A DNA stretch of 64,000 bases from RFSX01 sp964567435 (GCA_964567435.1 CAZMMQ010000006.1:34369-98368), one strand, 5' to 3'; counted from the first letter of the stretch, positions 1 through 9,745 are shown. Program-made: numbers and translations. The notes: generated from the letters alone by a model not told the origin.

Positions 1-2172
1 TTCCAGAATTGACAAAATTTTCTCATTTTCCTTCGCTATAGCATATGGCCCAGGATATACAACTTCGCCATCCAAAAATACCCTTTGCTGCAATTGAAAC
101 TCTTTGATATATCTAACTGCAATATTATCATAGGGTTCAAGTCTATAATCACCATCAACATTATTACCCTTGATCACATTAAATGATCTATCTACTTCAA
201 GATTGGCGACAACTGTTTTTGTTGACTTGTTATTTTGGATAATGACTCTGCTTATTTCAATATTATTGGTCGACGCAGCCAATTTAAAACCACCTGCTAA
301 GGTCAATATATCTTTGATTGTCATATCAAGTCCATACTGATACTCACCTGGCGAGTTCACAGCTCCTTCAATTCTAACAAAACTCTCTTCCAGGAAGGTA
401 CTTTTTGATTTGACAACCAAGCTATCAAAAGGTTCAAGCACATAATTAAACTCATTGTCTGGATCATCAAAGAGCTCATCCAAATTATTGATAGTCCTGT
501 AGTATGTGATTTTTGAATTGAGGGTGTCATTCTGATGAATTATGGCGTAATTAGATGCATCTCTCCTCAATCCTCCAGATAATGTAATAGCATCTGTCAC
601 CCTAAGCGATTGACTTGCATCATAAGGAAATTTCCCAGGAAATCTAACTGCACCATCTATAGCAATTTCTATATCATCACTGAATCTATTTTTCTGCCAA
701 ATTTCAATTTTGTCTTTGTCCTCTAATTGCAGATTGTATACTATATTTGGATTCTCAAGAATTTCTTTCAGATTCAACTTCTTGTACTCAATAGACCCAT
801 CTTTATTATCTCTTGTCAAGAAAACTATTGATGTATTAGACTGATCGGTAAGACCTGCTTTCAAAACCAAATCAGATATCCTCATGCCTTGCTCTCTCTG
901 AAACCTACCAGGCTTAGCAACTGCTCCAATTACTTCTACAAAATTGTTAATCTCAGTTTCTATCGTTTCTACGACTACTCTGTCTCCATGATTCAACTCG
1001 AAGTTACGTCCTAGCCTTGCATATTCTCTCCAGTTTAAGTCAATGATTTTCTTACCATCATCTTCAAACCGATGGACTTGTATTTTTTTCTGAAATGCAT
1101 CTTCAGCTAACCCTCCGGCATACTTTAGTAGTTCTTTCATTCCTTCATTAGAGATGAGCTCATATTTTAATGGTCGCCTCACCGCCCCTTCTAAGGTCAC
1201 TATCTTTTCTGCTACTGGGATAAGTATAATGTCATTCTCTTCAAGGTAATAATCACTGGCAATTGCAGGATTTTGCATAAACTCATAAATATCCATTCGC
1301 AAGGATTTGCCATTAGATTTTTTTAATTGGATATTTCTTAGACTTCCAATCTCATTGGTACCGCCTACGAGTGAGAGTGTATTAAAAGCTGAATTGAATG
1401 CAGGAACCGCAAATGATCCTGGATTGTCTTTGACCTCTCCCCAAATACTTACTTTAACCGTCCGAGAAAAATTAAGTGAAAGACTAAATTCACCAAAATT
1501 AAAGGAATAGTGCTCTTTAAATATTTTGAATAATTTATTTCTGGCCTCTCCCAATGATAATCCCTTCAAATATATACGACGTTTACCATCAAGAATTTTT
1601 ATATAACCATCCTCCTCCAACTTATAAGCATTATCGAACTGAGATCGTCCCCAAATAGATACAATGATATCATCACCTGGCCCAAGAATATAAGAATCAG
1701 GTGCATTTATTTCTTCTGACTTTGACTGTAATTCAAGTATGTCTTCAGAAAATAATTGTTGGCCAAATATGACAATTTCCTCCTCTTTTTGATCTTCTTT
1801 AGCTTCCTCATTAGGCTCCTTTTCCTCATCCGATTCTAACAGCAAGTCTAACTCTGTACTGTCTATTTCGATTCCTTCATCTAAGTCTTCTGTCTCTAGC
1901 AAGTTTCCATCCAACTCTTTTTGTGCTTCCAACTCTATTATGACATCTTGTATAATTTTAATCTTTTCTGGCGTGATAGCGGTCCTGTCCAAAAAAGGAA
2001 GATCGATTCCTCTTTCTGCAAGGGCATCAGATACTTCGTCATAGTCCAAGCCTCTTTTCTCCAACTCTTCTATAACTCTTTCTTTATTGACAAATACATT
2101 CTGGGCTGACATATCTAAAACAGATATTCCCATAATGAGGATTAATATGTATAGTATCGAGGTAAGTTTCAC
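1..2172 (-). CDS. SLBB-repeat polysaccharide export outer-membrane protein (Wza-like), partial
   Basis: The gene runs off the left edge, so the C-terminus is missing; 724 codons are visible. A GTG start at 2172 gives a good signal peptide (about 24 residues ending MSAQ); the nearest in-frame ATG, at 2133, would cut it. Residues ~90-135 are a very acidic linker. At ~160-180 the polysaccharide-export domain begins (YILGPGDDIIVSIWG), followed by about six SLBB-type repeats of the form hhGxVxxPGxh (EGAVRRPL, IGAVAKPG, DGAVRFPG, EGAVNSPG, DGEVVYPG). Family members form the outer-membrane channel for capsule or exopolysaccharide. The multi-SLBB architecture and acidic insert are larger than enterobacterial Wza but usual in Bacteroidota. 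It lies 89 bases downstream of a sugar aminotransferase on the same strand, which fits a surface-polysaccharide locus continuing to the left. Confidence 0.88.
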   Translation of the reverse strand, partial: MKLTSILYILILIMGISVLDMSAQNVFVNKERVIEELEKRGLDYDEVSDALAERGIDLPFLDRTAITPEKIKIIQDVIIELEAQKELDGNLLETEDLDEGIEIDSTELDLLLESDEEKEPNEEAKEDQKEEEIVIFGQQLFSEDILELQSKSEEINAPDSYILGPGDDIIVSIWGRSQFDNAYKLEEDGYIKILDGKRRIYLKGLSLGEARNKLFKIFKEHYSFNFGEFSLSLNFSRTVKVSIWGEVKDNPGSFAVPAFNSAFNTLSLVGGTNEIGSLRNIQLKKSNGKSLRMDIYEFMQNPAIASDYYLEENDIILIPVAEKIVTLEGAVRRPLKYELISNEGMKELLKYAGGLAEDAFQKKIQVHRFEDDGKKIIDLNWREYARLGRNFELNHGDRVVVETIETEINNFVEVIGAVAKPGRFQREQGMRISDLVLKAGLTDQSNTSIVFLTRDNKDGSIEYKKLNLKEILENPNIVYNLQLEDKDKIEIWQKNRFSDDIEIAIDGAVRFPGKFPYDASQSLRVTDAITLSGGLRRDASNYAIIHQNDTLNSKITYYRTINNLDELFDDPDNEFNYVLEPFDSLVVKSKSTFLEESFVRIEGAVNSPGEYQYGLDMTIKDILTLAGGFKLAASTNNIEISRVIIQNNKSTKTVVANLEVDRSFNVIKGNNVDGDYRLEPYDNIAVRYIKEFQLQQRVFLDGEVVYPGPYAIAKENEKILSILE

Positions 2173-2261
2173 ATTAAGGAAAATTAGATATGTAAAACTA
2201 CTTTATTGGTTTGAGGATGCCAATAATCTATGGAAGTTTAGTGAATATTAACCTTATTTGC

Positions 2262-3389
2262 TCATGCAAACTGTAGCATATGTGACCCTATCTGATCTGC
2301 TATGATAGATTGCATCTCGACGGTTAGCTCCGTATGCATAGGTAAGGATATGACCTGATCTGCCATTCTTTCCGACACTTCAAGGGTTAAGATACCTTCA
2401 TTTTTATCAATATAAGGTTCTTGAATGTGCAGGGGCTTGGGATAATAAATAGCTGATGGAATCCCTTTAGTATTCAAAGCAGAGAGTAACGCATCCCTCC
2501 CACTTTCTACTTTCAATGTATACTGATGGAAGACATGATTTCTATCCTCACCTCTGTAAGGAAGCGTTATACCAGGTATGTTATCCAGAAGTCTATCATA
2601 ACGATCAGCAGCAACTTGCCTCTTTTCAATATATTGATTTAAGTACTTTAGCTTGACGTTCAATATGGCTGCTTGAAGTCCGTCCAATCGACTATTGATC
2701 CCTACAGATTCGTAGAAGTATTTCTTCATTGATCCATGATTAGAGCTCCTTTCAATCTTGTATGCCAGCTCATCATCGTTGGTCATAACGGCACCTCCGT
2801 CGCCATAACATCCAAGATTTTTAGATGGAAAAAAAGACAGTGTGCCAATATTCCCCATAGTCCCCGTCATCTTTTTTTCATTACCCAGTTGATACCAAGC
2901 GCCAATAGCTTGAGCATTATCCTCTATCACATCCAGATTGTATTCTTGAGTAATATCTAGAATGGCCTCCATATCACAGCTTTGTCCGAAGAGGTGTACT
3001 GGGATAATGCATTTAGTACGCGGTGTAATAGCTTCTTTGAGCTTATCCACATCTATATTAAAGGTATTTGGATTAATATCGACGAATACGGGCTTGAGAC
3101 CTAATAAGGCAATTACCTCAGCAGTGGCTACAAACGTAAATGGTGTGGTTATAATTTCAGACCCTCTCTCATAATCCAGAGCCATAAGCGCCAACTGAAT
3201 AGCATCTGTACCATTACCACAAGGAATAACGTGCTTGACATCTAAATAGTCTGCTAGAGCCTTAGCAAATGAGTTTACATATTTGCCTTTGATAAATGCT
3301 GATTCATTAATTACAGATTGAATGGCTTCATCCACTTCATTCTTAATACTTAGATACTGTCCTTTCAAATCCACCATTCTTATATCCAT
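2262..3389 (-). CDS. DegT/DnrJ/EryC1/StrS family sugar aminotransferase
   Basis: This is a 375-residue PLP enzyme of the nucleotide-sugar aminotransferase family, of typical length. Visible landmarks are the N-terminal MVDLKGQY motif, the substrate/PLP loop PCGNGTDAIQLAL at ~57-69, the EDNAQA segment at ~156-161 (Asp/Gln contacts to PLP) and the FFPSKNLG motif with the Schiff-base lysine at 190. It resembles the WbpE/WlbC type that aminates a 3-keto nucleotide sugar, but substrate cannot be decided from sequence. The next gene on the strand is an SLBB polysaccharide exporter, so a role in making an amino sugar for an exported glycan or LPS is likely. The ATG at 3389 starts MDIRMVDLKG; the in-frame ATG four codons later is also possible. 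Confidence 0.9.
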   Translation of the reverse strand: MDIRMVDLKGQYLSIKNEVDEAIQSVINESAFIKGKYVNSFAKALADYLDVKHVIPCGNGTDAIQLALMALDYERGSEIITTPFTFVATAEVIALLGLKPVFVDINPNTFNIDVDKLKEAITPRTKCIIPVHLFGQSCDMEAILDITQEYNLDVIEDNAQAIGAWYQLGNEKKMTGTMGNIGTLSFFPSKNLGCYGDGGAVMTNDDELAYKIERSSNHGSMKKYFYESVGINSRLDGLQAAILNVKLKYLNQYIEKRQVAADRYDRLLDNIPGITLPYRGEDRNHVFHQYTLKVESGRDALLSALNTKGIPSAIYYPKPLHIQEPYIDKNEGILTLEVSERMADQVISLPMHTELTVEMQSIIADQIGSHMLQFA

Positions 3390-3597
3390 ATGCGTTAGTC
3401 TTTCACCTTTATTTGAATTAGAAATTATAATTACAAAAATGGTGTATGTACTCTGAATATTGTTGCTAATTCAATAATAATCTCAATTTAGATAAAGGAG
3501 AACTTCCCACATAAGTCAATTAACAAGACAAATCAGAAACAAAAGATTCTAATAATTGCAGAGTTTATAGCATTATTGCACTATCACAACATCTTGT

Positions 3598-4359
3598 ATG
3601 AATCTTAGAAACTCACTTATAACTATCCTTTCTTTTGGCTTTCTGATTAGTTCTAACTTCTTGTGTGGCCAAAATCTACCAAGAGAACATGGTTTTATGG
3701 GAGTAGGTATAACCTATGGTGCCGATATACCAGGTGGCGATTTAGCTGAAAGATTCGGTTCTAGTTTCCACGCAGGAATAAATCTGTCAATGTATAGTGT
3801 AAAGTGGAAAGGTATGTTGGGGGTAGAAGGAAGTTTTCAGTTTGGTAATAATGTAAAGGAAGATGTGTTGGCTCCTTTTAGACTTTCATCAGGAGTTATC
3901 TTGGGTAACGATGGACAAATAGCTCAAGTATTCCTAAGAAGACGAGGATTCTATGTTGGCCTGCTAATCAACAAAACTTTGATATCATCTAAGAAGAACC
4001 CACACTCTGGTATTAATCTGGGTCTAGGAGTTGGTATTGCACAACATGGAATAAGGATAATAGATGATTCTAATAATACACCCCAATTCGAAGATGATTT
4101 TGGTAGAGGTTACGATCGGAATACCAGAGGTCCTGCTCTGAAGCAAACTCTTTCATATTTACATATTGGTACTAACAAAAGTCTCAATTACTCTATAGGA
4201 TTGACTGTCATGGAAGCATTTACAGAAAGTATAAGGTCTGTTAATTTTGATACTATGGAGAATGCGTCGGGCAGACGATTTGACTTACTAATCGGGTTAG
4301 AAGCTACCTGGTACTTACCTATTAGGAATTTTGAACAGTCTGAAGAAATTTACTACTAG
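3598..4359 (+). CDS. Probable outer-membrane beta-barrel protein, unknown function
   Basis: This 253-residue protein has a signal peptide (MNLRNSLITILSFGFLISSNFLCGQ; cleavage about residue 25). The mature part is rich in glycine and alternating hydrophobic/aromatic strands (GVGITYGAD, FHAGINLSMYS, SGINLGLGVGIAQHG) and ends in LEATWYLPI, as expected of a small outer-membrane beta-barrel. I do not recognise a named family. It is 12 bases upstream of waaA and two genes upstream of a heptose kinase on the same strand, so it is probably co-transcribed with LPS-core genes. A structural or transport role in the outer membrane is inference only. The ATG at 3598 is the only start giving the signal peptide. 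Confidence 0.72.
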   Translation: MNLRNSLITILSFGFLISSNFLCGQNLPREHGFMGVGITYGADIPGGDLAERFGSSFHAGINLSMYSVKWKGMLGVEGSFQFGNNVKEDVLAPFRLSSGVILGNDGQIAQVFLRRRGFYVGLLINKTLISSKKNPHSGINLGLGVGIAQHGIRIIDDSNNTPQFEDDFGRGYDRNTRGPALKQTLSYLHIGTNKSLNYSIGLTVMEAFTESIRSVNFDTMENASGRRFDLLIGLEATWYLPIRNFEQSEEIYY

Positions 4360-4371
4360 GTAATCTCCATT

Positions 4372-5577
4372 GTGTATGCGTTATATACTATACTTATCTA
4401 TTTGTATGGGCTGCTTCTAAGAGTGGCTTCTCCTTTTCATGATAAAGCCAAATTACTGCATCTAGGCCGAATAGAGCAAGAAAAAAATCTTGCATCTCAG
4501 CTCAGTGGTTGGATTGATGAAAATCGAATATGGATTCATGCTGCAAGTTATGGGGAGTACGAAATGGCCCGTCCATTAGTTAGAAATCTATTGGATATCG
4601 GATATAATCAGATTCTGGTCACATTTCACTCTCCGTCTGGATATATTCAGACCTCATTAGAGAATGAGAATATGATAAAGGCCTACCTACCATTAGATAC
4701 TCCAGCTAAGCAGAATAGATTTGTCAATATCATTAAACCCAGCAAAGTCGTATTTATCAAATATGAGTTTTGGTTTAATCTATTGAGAATATTGAAAAAG
4801 GAGAAGGTAGATTACTATTACATCAGCTTACACCTAAATAGAGACTCATATCTATTCTGGTCATTGACAAGACCATTTTTGAAACTCGTAAAAGGGAGTA
4901 AACATATCTACTGCCATAACATCAACTCCAAGAGCATTCTTGAGGAGAATGATATACATAATACTTCTATCATAGGAGATATCAGAATCAATCAAGTGCT
5001 GCGAAATCGAGAGCATTGGCAGGATAGAGTAAATTGGACCTATGGCAGTCAACCTGTCATAGCGTTTGGAAATATTACGAGGAAGGAGATCCCACTGATG
5101 GTAGAAACCATTAATCAGTTGACGGATTTTAGTTTTATAATAGCCCCACATGATCCAGAAGAAGATACACCACAAGTTGTCAGTGGAATACATGAATCTG
5201 TTGACTTGTATTCAGATTCAGGACCATTTGCCAAACGAATATTGATATTGGATACTATGGGAGATCTACGATATATCTATGGTTATTGTGATGTAGCTTA
5301 TATAGGAGGAGGTTTTGAAAAAGGGCCTCATAATATTCTTGAACCCCTCATCTTTGGCATACCTATTATGTGTGGACCAAATATTGAAAAATTCCCTTTG
5401 GCCGGTTACTTAGTAGATCATCAACTTTTAAAGTTAGTGCATCATCCCTCTAAATTCAAACAATCACTCTTAACTCATCTCGATGAAACTGGATCTGATT
5501 TCAAGAAAAAAACTGCTCGATTTTTTGAAGAATATGAAGATAAACTACCTGGCTTAGTGGAGGAACTTATAGCTTAG
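4372..5577 (+). CDS. waaA: 3-deoxy-D-manno-octulosonic acid (KDO) transferase
   Basis: A 401-residue GT-B glycosyltransferase that adds KDO from CMP-KDO to the lipid A precursor at the inner face of the inner membrane. The N-terminus has a single hydrophobic anchor (ALYTILIYLYGLLLRVASPF) followed by the diagnostic IWIHAASYGEYEMARPL segment (the ASxGE motif, equivalent to the catalytic Glu region) at ~54-67. The C-terminal domain shows YIGGGFEKGPHNILEP, the typical GG-G-HN-LEP nucleotide-binding motif. Length matches the family. The start is GTG at 4372, giving MYALYT; I see no better upstream start. It sits between a beta-barrel gene (12 bases) and the heptose kinase (12 bases), in an LPS-core operon. 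Confidence 0.93.
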   Translation: MYALYTILIYLYGLLLRVASPFHDKAKLLHLGRIEQEKNLASQLSGWIDENRIWIHAASYGEYEMARPLVRNLLDIGYNQILVTFHSPSGYIQTSLENENMIKAYLPLDTPAKQNRFVNIIKPSKVVFIKYEFWFNLLRILKKEKVDYYYISLHLNRDSYLFWSLTRPFLKLVKGSKHIYCHNINSKSILEENDIHNTSIIGDIRINQVLRNREHWQDRVNWTYGSQPVIAFGNITRKEIPLMVETINQLTDFSFIIAPHDPEEDTPQVVSGIHESVDLYSDSGPFAKRILILDTMGDLRYIYGYCDVAYIGGGFEKGPHNILEPLIFGIPIMCGPNIEKFPLAGYLVDHQLLKLVHHPSKFKQSLLTHLDETGSDFKKKTARFFEEYEDKLPGLVEELIA

Positions 5578-5589
5578 CCTATACTAAAT

Positions 5590-6549
5590 ATGGAGAGTAA
5601 TATTCAAAATACATACTTAGATAACGCCTTTGTCCTCATTATAGGTGATATCATGCTGGATGAATATATCATAGGTACTCACAACAGACAATCTCCTGAG
5701 GCTGACATACCAGTTATCCTCAGTCAAAAGAAAGATTATCGCCTTGGAGGTGCTGGTAATGTTGCTGTCAATCTGAGAACTTTAGGGATTTCAACAGGTA
5801 TAGTTTCCGTTGTTGGATCTGATACCCCCTCCTCAATAATACAATCACTGATAAAAGAAAAAGGGATAGATTCTTATTTAATAGAGGACGACGATAGGCC
5901 AACCACTGTCAAACAGCGCATTGTCAATCAACACTATGAACAATATCTTAGAATAGACACAGAAACGACTGATGACCTTACCATTAGCCAAGAAACTGAG
6001 GTCATTTTGAAGGTTAAAAGATTAATATCGTCGCAAAAAATTTCAGCGATAGTCATACAAGATTATAACAAAGGAGTGTTGACAGATTATGTTGTTAAGC
6101 AATTGCAGGAAATCGCCAAGGAGTATAGTATACCCACATTTGTAGATCCTAAGAAGAGTCGGTTTAATCTGTTGTCTAATTGTACATACTTCAAACCCAA
6201 TCTCCGAGAACTGTCATTAGCTATAAACGAAGACGTACCATCTGATCCAACATCAATTAGTCAAGCAATAGAAACGCTTAATCTCCATTGTGAAAACATT
6301 TTTGTAACGCTTGGGGAAAAAGGCATTTACTACGAAAATTTAAAAACAAGAATCCGTGGAATAGTTGAAGGGAAGCCTCTAGAAAAAGCTGATGTTTCAG
6401 GTGCCGGAGATACTGTCATTGCTTCACTAGTATGGAGCTATCTATCTGGAAGTCCAATAAAAAAGATGGCGACAATAGCCAATGAATCGGGTGCTGCAGT
6501 TTGCAGTAAAAAAGGAGTAAGTAGTGTTGGTTTAGAAGATTTAAAGTGA
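5590..6549 (+). CDS. rfaE1: D-glycero-beta-D-manno-heptose-7-phosphate kinase (HldE N-domain type)
   Basis: A 319-residue PfkB-family sugar kinase. It shows the early substrate motif LIIGDIMLDEYIIG at ~16-29, the RLGGAGNVAVNL motif at ~51-62, and the ATP/anion-hole motif DVSGAGDTVIASL near 265-277. In E. coli HldE this kinase is fused to an ADP-heptose synthase (nucleotidyltransferase) domain; here the protein stops at the end of the kinase domain, so the adenylyltransferase must be a separate gene outside the window. It makes heptose-1,7-bisphosphate for LPS inner-core heptose. It follows waaA by 12 bases in the same orientation. A related PfkB function cannot be excluded, but the context supports heptose kinase. 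Confidence 0.85.
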   Translation: MESNIQNTYLDNAFVLIIGDIMLDEYIIGTHNRQSPEADIPVILSQKKDYRLGGAGNVAVNLRTLGISTGIVSVVGSDTPSSIIQSLIKEKGIDSYLIEDDDRPTTVKQRIVNQHYEQYLRIDTETTDDLTISQETEVILKVKRLISSQKISAIVIQDYNKGVLTDYVVKQLQEIAKEYSIPTFVDPKKSRFNLLSNCTYFKPNLRELSLAINEDVPSDPTSISQAIETLNLHCENIFVTLGEKGIYYENLKTRIRGIVEGKPLEKADVSGAGDTVIASLVWSYLSGSPIKKMATIANESGAAVCSKKGVSSVGLEDLK

Positions 6550-6861
6550 ATTTTACCTTCTTTTTTTACTACAATCAACTTTTTTCCTTTAGAAACCAGC
6601 TTTTAATACAGTAAATGTGTGAGAATCATACGATTACATATGACCAATTACTATCAATGTTTTGGTTTTTAACATTTTGAAACCTATGTATTAGAAGACA
6701 TTTTGAATAAAAACTTGAATATTTCTGAATACCTCTAAAATCTACGACACTCATTATTATACTTGGCTTTAAGTATTTATTAACTTAGCTGCATTTAGTA
6801 ACACAAAAATTTCTACTGACAACTTAGTTGTCCAGTATTTAACCTTAAATAAATTATACAT
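6550..6861 (+). other. Intergenic region, no gene seen
   Basis: These 312 AT-rich bases separate the heptose kinase from the secreted PA-domain protein. I see no ORF of credible composition and no strong terminator hairpin. The last ~60 bases (from about 6808) share short blocks with the leader of the paralogue remnant at 9540-9571 (AAAATTTCTACTGA-like and CTTAGTTGTC-like stretches), so this is probably the promoter and 5' leader of the downstream gene. Confidence 0.5.
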
Positions 6862-9444
6862 ATGAAGTTTAGTTTTACACAATTAGGACTTCTGTCCGTC
6901 TTATTATTGTTTTCAACGGTTGTATCCAGTCAGGTAAACAACTTGGCTATTACAACGCCAGATGAAATAGCTGGAAACTATCCTGCAGGACAACCTGTGT
7001 GGGGACAGATAGTTAATTCATTTACAGCTTCGGAAGCTATATTTATCAATGATGGAGTTGGTACAGTGACTGATGGCTGTGAGCCAGGTGCTGACAATAT
7101 CAATGGTAGAATAGCCTTTATTGACAGAGGCGAATGCCAGTTTGGAACTAAAGCACTTCAGGCTGAGCAAGCAGGAGCAGTAGCAGCAGTTATCTGTAAC
7201 AATGTACCACTACAAGGTATATTTGCTGGAGCAGCTGGTGACGATGGAGATGCTGTAACTATACCAGTTTTCTTCCTTTCTTTTGAATCTTGTGAAAGAA
7301 TCAGAGTTGTGGCTGAGAATACTCCGGTCATGGATGTTGAGTTTGGATTTTTCTGCGGGGTTCCAGAATATGGCCCAGAAGTAATCTGGGGTGCTGAGCC
7401 AGGCCAAGGAGACTTCGAAGGAGGTCTTAATGAATGGACTGTAGAGTCAGTAATGGATACATCTTGGGCATGGTCTGATGCTCCTAATATTACTGGAGCA
7501 TTTACAAACCAACCGATACAAGGAACTGCATGTAATGGATATATGTCATTTCCTTCTGACTTTTATGATAATGATGGAGATCAAGCACAAATTGGTGCAG
7601 CTATACATTGTCCACAAGGCTGTACAGGTTCGTTATTTAGCCCGACTATAGACTTATCTAATCAAAATATAGATGGTCTTTTTGTAGCTTTCTGGCATGA
7701 GTGGAGAGTCTTCACAGGAACCTTTACTCAGATGATTGTTAGTTACGATGAAGGAATTACTTGGCCTGATACAATTGTAGTCAGTGCTGATGATCAAGTT
7801 GGATTGGTCACACACCAAAATCCAGATTGTACTGTGGTAACTACTCCAACCAATCAAAGTGGAGAGGGAGATTTATTTGTGCCTCTTGAAAATTATGATG
7901 GTCAACCAACTCTTAACTTACAGTTCAGACATGTAGGAAATTATTATTATGCATCTATTGATGATGTCAGATTGGTTAATGCTGGATTTTTTGATATAGG
8001 TTTATCAACTACCTTCTTTGGACAATCACCTGTACGTCAAATGCCTTATAGATTGGCTCAACCTATTCCATTACATCTTGATATAGACAATAGTGGTAAT
8101 CTTACAGCTACAGATGTAGAAATGCGTGCGACAGCAACTGATCCAAACGGAGATACAGAAACTTACATCAATGATACTTATCAAGATCAACCGCCAAATT
8201 GTTTTTTGAATACAAATAACAGTTTTACAGATTTTCACGTACCATCTGCTGTAGTAGGAACTCATACTGTGGACTATGATAATATTACACCTGGTGATTT
8301 ATTCCCAGCAAATGATCGTATCCAATTTACCTATGAGGTAACAGACTCAACTTGGGTATCTGCAAATAGACCAGGTCCTGGCTCTGGAGGTGCAGATGAC
8401 GGAGAATTCAGAAGTTTATGGACAGGACTAGTATCTAACGATCCAACAGATGCAAATTTTGCAGGGTTTGATTGGGGAACAGCCTATACTTTCTATGTAC
8501 CAGAGACTGGAGCTGGAGAATACCTAAAGACAGTAAGATTCGGGGTTAATGATAAATCAGGTAACACTGGTGATGTAAAGATTTACTTATATCTATGGGA
8601 TCCAGAAGAAGGTTCATCACTTGACCCTATGAGAGGTTTAGGTGGATATTCTATCACTCCAGATGACCTTCAACTGCTAGGTGTGATGGGTGAAAATGTC
8701 TTTGGTCAAACAATGAATAGCCAGCCATTATCTAATTCTCTGAGCCCAGTATTTGACATGACAGATATCACAGTAAGTATGGGAGTCGCTGATCCAAGCA
8801 GAGGAACACCAAGATTGGATTCTAATGGTGAAATAATTCCTGTAGAATTGATAGGTGACCAGATGTATGCTCTTGTCTTTGTATATAACACAGAACAAGA
8901 AGAAGAACTGGAGATGCTTTCAAGTAGTGGTGCAGCAGGAGGACTTTTTGACTTAGCAGCATATAATTTAGCGATGGATAATCTTTACATCAGTGGTAAC
9001 ATTGATAAGATCATCAGAACAGGTGCGACAGTTACTTCTACTGCAAATCCTTTTATAGCTAATGGTGATTTCCAATCCGAGCTGCAAGGATATGTTTGGG
9101 ATACAGGATACTGGAACCCTAACCAGCCATGGATAGAAATGAATATTGGTAGCTTTGAGACTTCTACAGAAGATCTTTCTCCTGAGTTAGCAGCAAGCAT
9201 AGATGTATTTCCTAACCCAGTTAGTGACGTACTAAATATCGATGTTAATCTTAACCAAACAACAGAACTAGTTACTTTCGAATTAATGAATGTAGCTGGG
9301 GAATTGGTGAAAGTGATGAAAGAGAAAAATGTGAATACTGGTACTTACCAAATGAATGTTGGTGATGTAACACCAGGTATCTATACATTGAATGTTAGAA
9401 CTGAATCTAAATTTACAAGCAAAAAAGTAGTTATCAGTGAGTAA
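6862..9444 (+). CDS. Large type IX-secreted protein with PA domain and C-terminal sorting domain
   Basis: An 860-residue exported protein. A signal peptide (MKFSFTQLGLLSVLLLFSTVVSSQ) is followed by a protease-associated (PA) domain at ~60-150, recognisable from INGRIAFIDRGECQFGTKA and the following QAGAVAAVICNN. Residues ~185-375 form a beta-rich module beginning FEGGLNEWTVES with a SIDDVRLV strand, like jelly-roll/MAM-type modules on secreted Bacteroidota proteins. The last ~80 residues are a T9SS type A sorting domain (DVFPNPVSDVLNID ... GIYTLNVRTESKFTSKKVVISE-type ending). No peptidase catalytic motif is visible, so enzymatic function is unknown. It is followed by a strong terminator and then by the remnant of a tandem paralogue. 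Confidence 0.85.
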   Translation: MKFSFTQLGLLSVLLLFSTVVSSQVNNLAITTPDEIAGNYPAGQPVWGQIVNSFTASEAIFINDGVGTVTDGCEPGADNINGRIAFIDRGECQFGTKALQAEQAGAVAAVICNNVPLQGIFAGAAGDDGDAVTIPVFFLSFESCERIRVVAENTPVMDVEFGFFCGVPEYGPEVIWGAEPGQGDFEGGLNEWTVESVMDTSWAWSDAPNITGAFTNQPIQGTACNGYMSFPSDFYDNDGDQAQIGAAIHCPQGCTGSLFSPTIDLSNQNIDGLFVAFWHEWRVFTGTFTQMIVSYDEGITWPDTIVVSADDQVGLVTHQNPDCTVVTTPTNQSGEGDLFVPLENYDGQPTLNLQFRHVGNYYYASIDDVRLVNAGFFDIGLSTTFFGQSPVRQMPYRLAQPIPLHLDIDNSGNLTATDVEMRATATDPNGDTETYINDTYQDQPPNCFLNTNNSFTDFHVPSAVVGTHTVDYDNITPGDLFPANDRIQFTYEVTDSTWVSANRPGPGSGGADDGEFRSLWTGLVSNDPTDANFAGFDWGTAYTFYVPETGAGEYLKTVRFGVNDKSGNTGDVKIYLYLWDPEEGSSLDPMRGLGGYSITPDDLQLLGVMGENVFGQTMNSQPLSNSLSPVFDMTDITVSMGVADPSRGTPRLDSNGEIIPVELIGDQMYALVFVYNTEQEEELEMLSSSGAAGGLFDLAAYNLAMDNLYISGNIDKIIRTGATVTSTANPFIANGDFQSELQGYVWDTGYWNPNQPWIEMNIGSFETSTEDLSPELAASIDVFPNPVSDVLNIDVNLNQTTELVTFELMNVAGELVKVMKEKNVNTGTYQMNVGDVTPGIYTLNVRTESKFTSKKVVISE

Positions 9445-9474
9445 CTAAATTGATGACTCATTAGAATAAAAAAA

Positions 9475-9508
9475 CCCTGCATTCCCTAATTGGGATGCAG
9501 GGTTTTTT
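9475..9508 (+). terminator. Intrinsic terminator after the PA-domain secreted protein
   Basis: The stem pairs CCCTGCAT...CCC with GGG...ATGCAGGG (one bulged T, loop TAATT), followed by six T. An A-run precedes the hairpin at 9466-9474, so it could also work on the opposite strand. Confidence 0.88.
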
Positions 9509-9571
9509 CTTTCAATCTAAAATTTCCACTATTGAGAAATACTTTCTTAGTAGTCAACAAAAAATTATAGA

Positions 9572-9694
9572 ATGAAACTTAACTGTATTCAAATAGGAAT
9601 GTTGTCTCTCCTACTAACAGTATCTACAGTTACTATGAATCTAAATTTACAAGCAAGAAAGTATTTATTAGAGAGTAATCGCTTATCTAACTAA
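9572..9694 (+). pseudogene. Remnant of a tandem paralogue of the PA-domain type IX-secreted protein
   Basis: An ATG at 9572 encodes MKLNCIQIGMLSLLLTVSTV, which aligns closely with the signal peptide of the gene at 6862 (MKFSFTQLGLLSVLLLFSTV). From 9637 to 9678 the DNA matches the last 42 bases of that gene (about 36 of 42 identical) and encodes ESKFTSKKVFIRE then stop, but in a different frame from the ATG. The whole ~840-codon middle is missing. A separate terminator follows at 9708. The ATG-frame reading ends at 9694 as a 40-residue peptide. The simplest reading is a tandem duplicate that suffered one large internal deletion, leaving leader, signal peptide, extreme C-terminus and terminator. 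Confidence 0.78.
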
Positions 9695-9707
9695 CTGTAG
9701 AAAAGAA

Positions 9708-9745
9708 GAGGCTGCAATCAATAATGGCAGCCTCATTTTATTTTT
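9708..9745 (+). terminator. Intrinsic terminator after the paralogue remnant
   Basis: The perfect 8-bp stem GAGGCTGC/GCAGCCTC has an 11-base loop and is followed by ATTTTATTTTT. Its sequence differs from the terminator at 9475, so it was the duplicate's own terminator or diverged long ago. It may also serve the convergent valS side weakly. Confidence 0.75.
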
